The notes under the pieces were generated by a model. It was given only the letters and a program-made list of their open reading frames with translations. It made no database searches and was not told where the DNA came from. Shown here one piece after another: positions 35,556-44,263 of a DNA stretch of 64,000 nt; the first letter of the stretch is position 1, and each line of letters opens with the position of its first letter. Source of the stretch: JBLIRR01 sp049472395 (GTDB lineage: Bacteria; SZUA-182; DTGQ01; JBLIRR01); contig JBLIRR010000013.1 in assembly GCA_049472395.1 (NCBI GenBank), positions 1-64,000 of the forward strand, written 5' to 3'. Position numbers and translations under genes: made by a program.

Positions 35556-36056
35556 CTACTTCCGAACCTTCTTTGCCTTTGTAATAAACGGCCCAGATCC
35601 TCTCCCCTTCCTTTTAAAGTGGACTAATAATAGTTCCGCTTCATGAAACGGAAGCGTTATAAAGGAGAATTTATCGAGAATCTGTATATTCCTTATTTTT
35701 CCTTTTGAAATACCGCATTTCATCAGCCTCGTCCAGGACAAGATAGGATATGTTATTTAGCTTTAATGAACGGCTAATGAATTAATCTCTTCCGCCACCT
35801 GAATAGCCAGTTCTCTCGTTGGAGTCAGAATAAGGGCCTAAACAGTTTTTGACTTTTCTTGGAGAAGCTCAATGATGGGAAGGCCGAAGGCTGCTGTCTT
35901 CCCCGTTCCGGTCTGGGCCTGGCCAACAATGTCATTTTTTCCTTTAAGTATGACTGGAATAGTCTTTTCCTGAATGGGGGTAGGCTCTTCAAATCCCTTT
36001 CGCTTTATGATGGCCAACGTCCCTTCAGACAAACCTAAATTTCTAAATGATTCCAT
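35556..36056 (-). pseudogene. DEAD-box RNA helicase remnant
   Basis: Read on the minus strand, 36056-35838 gives the Q motif (FEEPTPIQEKTIPVILKG) and Walker A AQTGTGKTAAFGLP, ending KTV. An in-frame TAG then replaces the expected Gln, and the next codons (35837-35763) give ALILTPTRELAIQVAEEINSL, motif Ia. The DEAD, SAT and helicase C-terminal parts are absent. At 35741-35556 another fragment, KGKIRNIQILDKFSFITLP, matches the start of the RNA-binding C-terminal domain of DeaD/DbpA-type helicases. So the central part of about 300 residues or more was deleted and a nonsense change occurred. It is a recognisable relic of a cold-shock-type helicase gene. Confidence 0.85.
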
Positions 36057-36201
36057 AGTGTATCGTATATCCTTTCTTTACGCGTTTTAAGAGCGGCTTT
36101 AATATGATGCATAATAGGGGGAATTTTACATCTTTTTATTATAGCATACATAAAGGGGTCCGGCCACATGTTATTTGGGCAAAATTAGAATTAGTTCAGG
36201 C

Positions 36202-37851
36202 CTACGAGTTGTTTTGTAAAAAAATATAAGGATCAAATAAGAGTCTCCATATAAGGGGATATAATAATAGTCCATCTGTTAATAACTCAGGCCAAATATA
36301 ATTTTGAGTTTGGGAAGAAATTCTCACCTGTGGGGGGAATGCTTGTTCATTTAGGGTAATTCGAGGAGTAAGAGGAGCAAAACCGGCATTAGTATGATAG
36401 GAGTTCTGATTTGTTGTATTTATTGGAAGGTTGATAGGATTTATGAGTATATTGGAGGGTGCGCTCAATAATTGTATCCCATTATATAATAAACTTGGCA
36501 AAAAATGACTTTCAGCCGCATATATCATGGATGCCTGAACCGCTGCCAAAGGATTAACAAGGCCCCATCCATAAAACTGATCCCATCCAGGATCACCCAG
36601 GTCAATTGCAGTAGTTTGAAGTATTTCTCTTACATCCATAGGAGTTAAAGGTTTTCCAGCAGCAGCCAGAATCAAGGCTGATACTCCGGAAACAAATGCT
36701 GCCGATGCTGATGTTCCCTCAGCAGAATAGAAGTCAAAAGCCATATAATCTATCCCATCATGTGTTTGCTGATATATTCCGTCAGAGTATCCATCACCGT
36801 TGATATCTTCGTTAATATCACCCCCAGGAGCACAAATATCTACATTAGGGCCATAACTAGAATAAGAGCTGGCAAAAGATTGATCATATTTACTTGCCGT
36901 GACAGAGATGGTGGCTTCATATGAGGCGGGATAGTTTTCTACATTTGATGCTTCATTTCCAGCAGAGCAGATGACTGTTACGCCTTGAGAGACGGCATAA
37001 TTAATAGCCTCTTCTTCACTAGTCGATCTATTATTCCTCCTACCCCTATTAATCCTAGCTGCGCCCAAGCTCATATTAATAATATGTGCTCCATTATTTA
37101 CGGCAAAATAGATACCATCCACTATATCAGCCACATCACCGAAACCGGTTTCATCTAATACCTTGATAGGCATGATTGTACATCCAGGAGCTATTCCAGC
37201 GCCACCATAAAGATTATTTGTACTCTGCGCAATTATACCTGCTATGTGTGTTCCATGTCGATTGTCATCATCGGGATAGGGATCATCGTTGACAAAATCA
37301 TATCCTGGCATAAAAATCGTTTCTTTCAAATCAGGTGCTTGAGCATATCCATCTCCATTTCGATAAGCAATGCCCGTATCCAGAATCGCTACTACGACGT
37401 TTGTACCTAAAGATAGATCCCATGTTTGTTCTATATTTGGATTATTTAAATGCCACTGATAACAAAAAAGTGGATCATTGGGGATAAAATTGATTGTTCT
37501 TAAATAATTTGGCTCTGCAAAGGCCACAACAGAATGTTGGTTTAAAATAGTAGCAACTTCAGGAACTGATACATTAAATGGGATTCTAAGTCTTATGGTA
37601 TTATTATAAGGGCTATATGCAATCTCCTTTAACTTTAATGTAGTATATATATTCATGACTTCAGCATAAGTGGTCTGTGGTTGATATCTGACCAGCACTT
37701 CCTGAAAAATATAGGCTGATTCAGGCAGTATAACAGGGATTACTTGTGCCTGGGCAAAGCCATGGATTAAAGTAGTCCAATATAATATGCAATAAAAAGT
37801 TATGCGAAAAAGGCTTTTTAATTCAGTTTTAAATCCTGACAAATAGACCAT
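36202..37851 (-). CDS. Secreted subtilisin-like serine protease (S8)
   Basis: The protein of 549 residues has a signal peptide (about 1-36) and an N-terminal prodomain (about 45-118). The catalytic triad is in place: D158 in AILDTGIAY, H199 in NRHGTHIAG, S381 in GTSASAAFVSG, with oxyanion N299 in SAGNE. The sequence near 185-197 is Asp-rich (PYPDDDNRHG), and a calcium-type NGDGYSDG occurs at 351-358. The active-site serine context GTSASA departs slightly from the usual GTSMA. The C-terminal 110 residues have no recognised domain. The enzyme should be exported and autoprocessed. The start ATG 37851 is followed by MVYLSGF; the longer signal peptide is unusual but acceptable. The gene stands alone between a helicase relic and another relic. 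Confidence 0.9.
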   Translation of the reverse strand: MVYLSGFKTELKSLFRITFYCILYWTTLIHGFAQAQVIPVILPESAYIFQEVLVRYQPQTTYAEVMNIYTTLKLKEIAYSPYNNTIRLRIPFNVSVPEVATILNQHSVVAFAEPNYLRTINFIPNDPLFCYQWHLNNPNIEQTWDLSLGTNVVVAILDTGIAYRNGDGYAQAPDLKETIFMPGYDFVNDDPYPDDDNRHGTHIAGIIAQSTNNLYGGAGIAPGCTIMPIKVLDETGFGDVADIVDGIYFAVNNGAHIINMSLGAARINRGRRNNRSTSEEEAINYAVSQGVTVICSAGNEASNVENYPASYEATISVTASKYDQSFASSYSSYGPNVDICAPGGDINEDINGDGYSDGIYQQTHDGIDYMAFDFYSAEGTSASAAFVSGVSALILAAAGKPLTPMDVREILQTTAIDLGDPGWDQFYGWGLVNPLAAVQASMIYAAESHFLPSLLYNGIQLLSAPSNILINPINLPINTTNQNSYHTNAGFAPLTPRITLNEQAFPPQVRISSQTQNYIWPELLTDGLLLYPLIWRLLFDPYIFLQNNS

Positions 37852-37933
37852 TATTACTTCCGCGGTTATTATTAGAATGACATTTTTCTATACCCCTAAT
37901 TTTTTAGCAAGATATGTACCAAATGATAGAAAG

Positions 37934-38179
37934 TGTTTAACTCTCAGAATATTAATTGTATTTCTCCAAAGAACCACTAAGGATTGGAAAATAAGTAGGA
38001 TTTCAAAATCCGCTAGAGTAAAACCAAAACCGCGAATCCCTTATTTAAAGCAAGTGATAGGGGGAAAGTTTGGGGCTCTCAATCGTCTTGGGATTAATGA
38101 GTTGCACAATGGAAAAATAGAAATCGATAGCCAAGAAGGCAAGGGTACGACAGTAACAATACATTTGCCAGTTGACTAA
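37934..38179 (+). pseudogene. Chimeric relic: NTF2-like gene fragment joined to histidine kinase end
   Basis: GTTTAACTCTCAGAATA at 37935 matches the N-terminal region of the gene at 35004. After a deletion, 37958-38065 matches its 3' end (about 35380-35485: TCTCCAAAGAACCACTAAGG against TCCTCCAAAAAACCAATAAGG in part), including shared IPYLK. Directly after that, 38068-38179 encodes a HATPase tail: GGCTCTCAATCGTC gives LGLSIV in one frame and NGKIEIDSQEGKGTTVTIHLP in another, so a frameshift separates them. The result is a deleted copy next to a broken histidine kinase C-terminus. Confidence 0.7.
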
Positions 38180-38221
38180 TTAATATAATGGAAAAGATTT
38201 TTTTACTAATTCGTAGGATCT

Positions 38222-38653
38222 TTAGTCAGTTGACCACAAACTCCATCCAGCTCCATTCGCAAAAATTCTTCCACTTTTTGAAATGGAGAGAGAATTGTAA
38301 GGATCAAAGAATCTGATTCCCTTTTCTTTGCTATACTCACAGTCTACACAAGGTTCACTGATATCGTTCAATAATCTTATATCCTCATCTGTGAGGCCAT
38401 AGAGTTCAAATAACTCTTCTTTTGAATAACTCATAACACTTATTATCTGTATCGTTACAATCCCGGCCTTTTCAGCCCTTGAATACTGCCTCTCAAATCG
38501 AGCCATATATTTTTCAGGTACGCTCGCCCTACATTCGTTGGATTCATCCTTAGTAATAAATTGATCTAAATCCGGACAGTAATCGATATATCCCATTCCG
38601 GAATCTTTGAGTTTTTTTCCTTTATCAGTCCACGTTATTATGACTTTTTTCAT
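38222..38653 (-). CDS. Hypothetical protein (143 residues)
   Basis: I do not recognise this protein. It has no signal peptide or membrane segment. It carries C-DLD (about 26-30), NEC (about 39-41) and CVDCEY (about 104-109), a possible but incomplete metal site. The middle is charged, and an ELFELYGLTDEDIRLL helix occurs near residues 80-95. The start ATG 38653 has AAGGGAG about 5 bases upstream. It lies 112 bases before another short unknown gene on the same strand (38766-39053), so the two may form an operon. Codon and base composition is like the neighbours. Confidence 0.55.
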   Translation of the reverse strand: MKKVIITWTDKGKKLKDSGMGYIDYCPDLDQFITKDESNECRASVPEKYMARFERQYSRAEKAGIVTIQIISVMSYSKEELFELYGLTDEDIRLLNDISEPCVDCEYSKEKGIRFFDPYNSLSISKSGRIFANGAGWSLWSTD

Positions 38654-38765
38654 TATAAAACTCCCTTCTTTGCCGTTGTTGTTATTATCATGCCCCCTCT
38701 TAAACTTGTTGCGGCCATTTAATATTCCCTTCTTTTGCAGTTGAAATTTTGATTACTCCTTAAAA

Positions 38766-39053
38766 TTAATCCTTTTCAGGCAATAAGTTTTTCAGCACAG
38801 CTGTCACATTAATCTTTTCTTCCCCGAACTCATCGTCCGATACGCATCTGGCGTATATCAGCCCTTCTTCTTTGAAATACTTATCCACCTTCCCCGGATG
38901 GGACCAGCCAAAATCTGAGGGAGAAAAGCTAAAGAAACCTTCCTCAGCTGTATATGTTTCGCCTTCTTTAAGAGAGAGAAGTTTTCTGATAAAAAAAAGC
39001 GCAAATCCACAATAATCTTCCCCTCTGTTTTCTATTTGTTGCCCTGTCTCCAT
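38766..39053 (-). CDS. Hypothetical protein (95 residues)
   Basis: No family recognised. The protein begins METGQQIENRGEDYCGFALFF, with Leu/Phe-rich segments and a charged C-terminus; the middle FSPSDFGWSHPGKVDKYFKEEGL reads as a short fold. No signal peptide or membrane span is clear. The start at 39053 is preceded by AAGGGGGGAA, a good ribosome-binding site. It is upstream of the 143-residue unknown on the same strand, and both may be transcribed from the AT-rich region 39054-39550. Confidence 0.55.
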   Translation of the reverse strand: METGQQIENRGEDYCGFALFFIRKLLSLKEGETYTAEEGFFSFSPSDFGWSHPGKVDKYFKEEGLIYARCVSDDEFGEEKINVTAVLKNLLPEKD

Positions 39054-39570
39054 CTTTTATTCCCCCCTTTTTTATAATTTAAGAATTTGCTCATTATAGA
39101 CTCTTTCACTAGGATATTAATAATATAATAAATTTATTAAAATACTTGATAACACATAAAATATGGGAGCAATATAACGGATAGTTACTTTTCGAAGGAA
39201 ATATAACCAGTTAATTTAAGGCTAGTTTTTACAATTTTATGGAATGCTATATTTTTTCTCATATTCATCTTTATTTATAATCAATTATATAATATTTAAA
39301 AATTAAATCAATATAGAATCAGCAATCTAATTCATTTTTAGGCATTTATTGTGCCATCTCATATTCATAAATGGCTTGAGATATTGGTCTCCCAGCTGTT
39401 ATAAATAGTATTTTTATTTAGCAAATTTATTCAATAAAGGATAGCCTGCTGTTAATAAATTAAACACACAGAGTTGATATGTCGTGTGATAAATTATATA
39501 ATCACCCCGAATTGTGCTTGAAATACCTCTAAATTGTGGTAATAAGAAAAAAATAAAAAGTAATAATAAG
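39054..39570. other. Non-coding AT-rich region
   Basis: About 500 bases of very AT-rich sequence without a supported gene. It must hold promoters for the divergent unknown gene (39053, minus strand) and the lipoprotein (39632, plus strand). I see no palindrome other than the one at 39571-39625. A long minus-strand frame crossing into it is a shadow of the lipoprotein gene. Confidence 0.4.
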
Positions 39571-39625
39571 AGGCCTCATTATTGCATATAAATTATATAA
39601 ATATATGCGCAATAAGAGGAGGCCT
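39571..39625 (+). promoter_or_regulatory. Stem-loop enclosing the ribosome-binding site of the lipoprotein gene
   Basis: The left arm (39571-39590) and right arm (39602-39625) pair over AGGCCTC, TTATTGC and ATATA, 19 pairs with two small bulges and an 11-base loop. The right arm contains the Shine-Dalgarno AGAGGAGG (39615-39622) of the ATG at 39632, so folding would hide it. This could act as a thermosensor, a protein-bound leader or another translational switch. A terminator for an upstream transcript is an alternative, although no T-run follows at once. Confidence 0.55.
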
Positions 39626-39631
39626 TTTAAA

Positions 39632-41176
39632 ATGCATAATAAATACCTTATTCTCATTACACTTATGATATTATTATTCACCGGGTGTTTAGGGGAGGAA
39701 GAGAAAGTCAATAACGGAGAGGCGGCATTACGTTCCAGCGGACTCGTGAATGCAGTTCTTAAGGGATCAATCAGTGAAGATATAATGCCCAGAAGCGGTA
39801 CATTATTTAAAGGTCCGAGTAATCCAGGACCTGATGGGACTGTCGGACCGCCAGATGATGCTGGTGAAAATTCTCCCACTGGCGAACCCGGGGGAACGGA
39901 TGGAGAGCCAGGACCTCCGGAGGATGCAGGGAGCGGTGAGGGAGAGGCGACAAATTCCCCTTTTGGAGCTCCAGGAGGTCCCGATGGAGTTCCAGGTCCG
40001 CCGGACGGGAATACTTTGGAGTTGCCCATTGAAGCGTACGAGTGGCTGGTAAGTCTTCAAGGAAGAAACCGCTATGTTTTTCCTGATGCTTTGAATAATT
40101 TCTCTTTTGATCCTTGTCCAATTGGAAATAATACTATTGTACTCCTTCGTTATGGTGAACCCGTGTTCAAAATTTTTGCCCGTGTGCTCTCCAATGAAAC
40201 TTTGGATATGGGTCTTTTATCAGATGATGGGAATGGATTTTTCTCTGCTTCACGCTATAATGGCTATAGATATGGCTTTATAGATGAGAATAATGATGGA
40301 ATTAATGATAATTTCAGAGATAGGAATGGTGATGGGATTTGTGATCTGACGGGCCATTCTTACTCGCACGGATATGGGTGGTCAGACGTAGATAAAGACG
40401 GGATTAATGATAATTTTACCGATGCGGACGGCGATGGAGCAAATGACCTTTATCCTGATAGGCAGTACGGATTCTTTTTCGGATTTATTGATAAAGATGG
40501 GGATGGGATTAATGATTTTTTCCGTGATGAAAATGGGGATGGGATTAATGATTATAGCGCTGATGTGATATATGCTCATGGATATGGGTGGCAAGACCTA
40601 GATGAAGACGGAGTGAATGATCGCTTTACTGATCTTGACGGGGATGGGATTAATGATATAAGCTTTAGACCGGCTCGGTTTGGGTATAGATTCGGATTTG
40701 TTGATAGCGACGGGGATGGGATTAACGATAATTTCACTGATGCTGATGGCAACGGAATATGTGACGCGGGGAGATATGCTGCCGGTATTGCCTTTTCCCA
40801 TGGCTTTGGGTGGCGGGATGATGATAAAGACGGGATCAATGATCTTTTTGTTGATAGAGAAGGCAATGGAATTAATAATATTAATGGCCGTTCCTATAAC
40901 TATGGCAGAAATTTACGCGTCTTTAATGATGAAAACTATGATGGGATTAATGATCAATTTATTGATAAGGATGAGGATGGGATTAACGATAATTTTGTTG
41001 ATGCCAATGGAGACGGAATTAATGATTTAGATGATTCTGAAACATATAGGCATGGTTTTGGTTGGGTAGATGCTGATGACGACGGCGTCAATGATAATTT
41101 TGTTGATGCCAATGGCGATGGCATCAACGATCTGACTGACGTGGTCATTGAAATTGAGCAAGACCAAGATTCATAG
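39632..41176 (+). CDS. Lipoprotein with collagen-like and thrombospondin type-3-like repeats
   Basis: From the start chosen here the protein has 514 residues. A lipobox LFTGC follows the signal. Residues about 55-125 are Gly/Pro rich (PGPDGTVGPP, GEPGGTDGEPGPP, GGPDGVPGPPDG), a collagen-like low-complexity tract that is GC-rich within AT-rich surroundings. Residues about 190-500 consist of many D-x-(D/N)-x-DG-INDNF units (such as DKDGINDNFTDADGDG), the calcium-binding thrombospondin type-3/DUF11-like repeat. It should be surface-anchored and stiffened by calcium. The start at 39632 (MHNKYLIL) is preferred over 39605, because AGAGGAGG lies 9 bases upstream; that site is in a hairpin. No catalytic domain is seen. 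Adhesin or surface-layer role is an inference. Confidence 0.8.
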   Translation: MHNKYLILITLMILLFTGCLGEEEKVNNGEAALRSSGLVNAVLKGSISEDIMPRSGTLFKGPSNPGPDGTVGPPDDAGENSPTGEPGGTDGEPGPPEDAGSGEGEATNSPFGAPGGPDGVPGPPDGNTLELPIEAYEWLVSLQGRNRYVFPDALNNFSFDPCPIGNNTIVLLRYGEPVFKIFARVLSNETLDMGLLSDDGNGFFSASRYNGYRYGFIDENNDGINDNFRDRNGDGICDLTGHSYSHGYGWSDVDKDGINDNFTDADGDGANDLYPDRQYGFFFGFIDKDGDGINDFFRDENGDGINDYSADVIYAHGYGWQDLDEDGVNDRFTDLDGDGINDISFRPARFGYRFGFVDSDGDGINDNFTDADGNGICDAGRYAAGIAFSHGFGWRDDDKDGINDLFVDREGNGINNINGRSYNYGRNLRVFNDENYDGINDQFIDKDEDGINDNFVDANGDGINDLDDSETYRHGFGWVDADDDGVNDNFVDANGDGINDLTDVVIEIEQDQDS

Positions 41177-41199
41177 ACTGTAATTGCATATAGATTCAT

Positions 41200-41259
41200 A
41201 GGTTCATGGTTCATCATAAATTTTCATACAGGTCACTTTGAACAGTGAACTTTGAACCT
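41200..41259. repeat. Imperfect inverted repeat between lipoprotein and M16 genes
   Basis: The arms AGGTTCATGGTTCA (41200-41213) and TGAACTTTGAACCT (41246-41259) pair at 12 of 14 positions over a 32-base loop. The sequence GGTTCA/TGAACC recurs several times. It could be a terminator of the lipoprotein gene or an intergenic repeat unit. No T-run follows. Confidence 0.4.
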
Positions 41260-41296
41260 GAGACCAATGTGCAAGAATTTTAAGGAGAGAGATTAG

Positions 41297-42802
41297 ATGA
41301 GGTTAGAGAGGAAATTTATTATAATCTTTTTATGTTTTTTAGCTACGTTGTGTTTTAAATCTGCTCAAGCTCTTGTTGATATTAATCTTGAATCACGTGT
41401 AACAGAACATGTTTTGCAGAATGGAATGAAAATCTTGATTATGGAGAGACATCAAGTACCGACCATATCTTTATATATTAAGTTTAAAGTAGGGTCCATT
41501 GATGAGGAACGTGGGGAAAGTGGGACGGCTCACCTTTTAGAACACATGCTTTTTAAGGGAACAAAAACCTTAGGAACGACATCGTATGAGAAGGAAGCCC
41601 CTCTATTAACAAAAATAAAAGAGGTAGGGCAGGCAATTGATAAAGAAAAGGCCCTCCAAGATAAATTGAATAAAGAGAGACTAGAACAGCTTTATGAGAA
41701 ATTAGACGAGCTGCAAGAACTCCATAAACACTACGTTGTGAAAGATGAAATTGACAATCTCTATTCAATTAACGGAGGAGTGGGATTCAATGCGTCTACG
41801 AGTACTGATATCACAACCTATCAAGTGAGTTTACCACGCAATAGAACTGAATTGTGGGCAAGAATGGAATCAGACAGGATGATGGATCCGGTATTTAGGG
41901 AATTCTATTCAGAACGTAATGTCGTAATGGAAGAACGAAGACAGAGTTATGAATCTGATCCCTTCCGAAAACTTATGGAGCAATTCATGGCAACTGCCTT
42001 TATCGCACATCCCTATCGTATCCCGATAATCGGATGGACGAATGATATTGAATTCTTAGATATGGATAAAACTAAATCCTTTTTTCATCGCTACTATGCT
42101 CCAAATAGAGCCGTGGTTGCTGCTGTTGGCGATGTAAATGCCAATGAGTTTATTGAGCTGATGGAAAAATACTTTGCTGATATTCCCCCACAACCTGACC
42201 TCACACGAAGAATAACAGAAGAACCTGAGCAGACTGGAGAGCGGCGTGTCGAAGTCATTTATGATGCAGAACCTCAATTGATCATCGGGTATCATAAACC
42301 AACACTGCCTCATCGTGACGATTATATTTTTGATATTATCAGCGGTTTACTAAGTGATGGCCGCACCTCAAGATTATATAAGGAAATTGTTGAGAAGAAA
42401 CAACTCGCTACCTCCATTAATACGTCTAGTGCATTCCCTGGTTCACGATACGATAATTTATTTATTATCATTGCTACTCCACGATTTCCCCATACGACGG
42501 AGGAGGTAGAAACAGCCATCTACGAAGAGCTTAATTCCTTAAAGAATAATCCTGTATCTGATTGGGAGCTTGAGAAAATCAAGAATCAACTTCAAGCGGC
42601 ACTTATAAGAGCATTACAGTCCAATAGTGGCATGGCAAGCAAATTAAGTTATTTTGAAACAGTCGCAGGTGATTGGAGGTATCTTACCAACCACCCAAAA
42701 ATAATAAGTCAAATAACCAAAGAGGAAATTATGTCAGCTGCTCAACGATATCTTCACAAGAGCAATCGTACCGTAGCAACATTAATACGACCACAAGAAT
42801 AA
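41297..42802 (+). CDS. M16 family zinc peptidase (active subunit)
   Basis: The 501-residue protein has a signal peptide (about 1-25). It carries the inverted zinc motif HLLEH (79-83) in GTAHLLEHMLFKGT, and the downstream glutamate ligand in YSERNVVMEERRQ. A long coiled-coil insertion (about 104-160) follows the zinc motif, then a glycine-rich NGGVGFNASTS. The C-terminal half carries the second M16 fold (RRVEVIYDAEPQLIIGYHKP). The domain pair is the pitrilysin-type half of a periplasmic M16 heterodimer; the inactive partner is the next gene, 15 bases downstream. Such pairs degrade peptides in the periplasm. The start ATG has AAGGAGAGAG before it. Confidence 0.92.
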   Translation: MRLERKFIIIFLCFLATLCFKSAQALVDINLESRVTEHVLQNGMKILIMERHQVPTISLYIKFKVGSIDEERGESGTAHLLEHMLFKGTKTLGTTSYEKEAPLLTKIKEVGQAIDKEKALQDKLNKERLEQLYEKLDELQELHKHYVVKDEIDNLYSINGGVGFNASTSTDITTYQVSLPRNRTELWARMESDRMMDPVFREFYSERNVVMEERRQSYESDPFRKLMEQFMATAFIAHPYRIPIIGWTNDIEFLDMDKTKSFFHRYYAPNRAVVAAVGDVNANEFIELMEKYFADIPPQPDLTRRITEEPEQTGERRVEVIYDAEPQLIIGYHKPTLPHRDDYIFDIISGLLSDGRTSRLYKEIVEKKQLATSINTSSAFPGSRYDNLFIIIATPRFPHTTEEVETAIYEELNSLKNNPVSDWELEKIKNQLQAALIRALQSNSGMASKLSYFETVAGDWRYLTNHPKIISQITKEEIMSAAQRYLHKSNRTVATLIRPQE

Positions 42803-42817
42803 GAAGAGGTGCATGTT

Positions 42818-44263
42818 TTGAAAAAAAGAATAACTAAGAATGAATTACTTTTTCTATTACTATTATTTTTTATTATAGGGTGCTTCAAACTGCATGAGAG
42901 AAGTCTTGAACGCAGAAACGACTTACATCCCTCTCAATTGCACTATCCACCCTTGGAATTTACTCCTCCAGAGCCTGAACGTTATGTATTAGATAATGGA
43001 ATGATCGTTTATTTATTGTCGGATCATGAAATCCCAATAATTTCCATATCAGCGATTATCAAGACAGGCTCCGTCTATGAACCAGATTCAAAAGAAGGCC
43101 TTGCCGGTATTACAGGAGAGGTTATGAGATCGGGTGGGACAAAATTCATGGAACCGGAGGAGATTAATGAAAAATTAGAATATGTTGCTGCTCATATAGA
43201 AACAAGTATAGACAGAGAATCTGGGTCTGCCTATTTATCTGTATTAAAAAAAGATGTTGACCTAGGATTGGAAATATTTTCTCATATACTGCGGTTTCCA
43301 CAATTTCGCCAAGATAAGCTTGATATTGCAAAGCAGAACACTATTGAGAGCATAAGGCGAAGAAATGATGATCCAATGGATATTGCGTCACGTGAATTTA
43401 AAAAACTCATATATGAAGGAGATCCCAGGTCTCGTGTCCCCAGCATCAAAGGCATACAAGCAATTGCACGGGAGGACCTGATCAATTTTCATAATGAGTA
43501 TTTCTTCCCCAATAATATCATTCTTGCTGTTTCCGGTGATTTCACGCATGATGAAATATTGGGGAAATTATCAGTATTTTTCGGCGATTGGAAAACCCAG
43601 GACAGAACAATACCTCTTGCTCCAGTTCCTCAGAAGAAAAAACAGGGCAGTGTGATATATGCTGAGCGACCTTTACCTCAATCGACTATTGTCAGTGGGC
43701 ACCTTGGACTTAGCAAAAGTCATCCTGATTTTTATGCGTTTAATGTGCTTAATTTCATTCTCGGAGGAGGGGGATTTAGTTCGCGTCTTATGAGACAGAT
43801 TCGCTCTAATCAAGGTCTTGCATATAGTGTGGGAAGTTTTTATCGTGCAGAGAAAGATTATGGTGTATTCGGGACCTATTGCTTTACTAAATCATCATCA
43901 ACAGGACAGGTTATAGATCTTATAAGGCATATCCTTAATGAGGTAAAAAAAGAAGGGGTCACAGAAGAAGAATTGCAATGGGCAAAAGAATCTATTATTA
44001 ATAAATTTATATTTTCTTTTTCATCATCAGGCGGCTTGGCAAAAAAATATGCTTACCTTGAATACAATAATTTACCGATGGATTATCTCAAAAATTATTG
44101 TAAGAAAATAGAACAGGTTACATTATTTGATATTAAACACGTTGCAGATAAATATCTTGAACCCCAAAACGCAGATCTTGTTGTAGTGGGAGAGGATGAG
44201 CATTTTGACCAACCTTTGAGCAAATATGGAAACGTAACAAAAGCTGATCTGTCAATATATTAA
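42818..44263 (+). CDS. M16 family protein, inactive subunit (lipoprotein)
   Basis: This 481-residue protein is the second M16-fold chain. At the place of HxxEH it has LAGITGEVMRSGGTKF, so no zinc site is possible; the rest of the fold is conserved (YAERPLPQSTIVSGHLGLSK, ILGGGGFSSRLMRQIRSNQGLAYSVGS). The N-terminus has a lipobox FIIGC, so it should be lipid-anchored. I prefer TTG 42818 as start: AGAGGT (42805-42810) lies 7 bases before it; GTG 42809 lies in the ribosome-binding site itself. Together with the preceding zinc-bearing M16 protein it forms the usual active/inactive pair. The gene overlaps the end of the convergent TPR gene by 4 bases. Confidence 0.88.
   Translation: MKKRITKNELLFLLLLFFIIGCFKLHERSLERRNDLHPSQLHYPPLEFTPPEPERYVLDNGMIVYLLSDHEIPIISISAIIKTGSVYEPDSKEGLAGITGEVMRSGGTKFMEPEEINEKLEYVAAHIETSIDRESGSAYLSVLKKDVDLGLEIFSHILRFPQFRQDKLDIAKQNTIESIRRRNDDPMDIASREFKKLIYEGDPRSRVPSIKGIQAIAREDLINFHNEYFFPNNIILAVSGDFTHDEILGKLSVFFGDWKTQDRTIPLAPVPQKKKQGSVIYAERPLPQSTIVSGHLGLSKSHPDFYAFNVLNFILGGGGFSSRLMRQIRSNQGLAYSVGSFYRAEKDYGVFGTYCFTKSSSTGQVIDLIRHILNEVKKEGVTEEELQWAKESIINKFIFSFSSSGGLAKKYAYLEYNNLPMDYLKNYCKKIEQVTLFDIKHVADKYLEPQNADLVVVGEDEHFDQPLSKYGNVTKADLSIY

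Noticed and set aside
39529..40121. Minus-strand frames with Pro/Ser-rich products over the lipoprotein
   Set aside because: They are antisense of the Gly/Pro-rich collagen-like tract.
40250..41170. Possible CRISPR or satellite array
   Set aside because: The regular repeats are codons of the D-x-DG-INDNF protein units and diverge as protein repeats do; no spacers are present.
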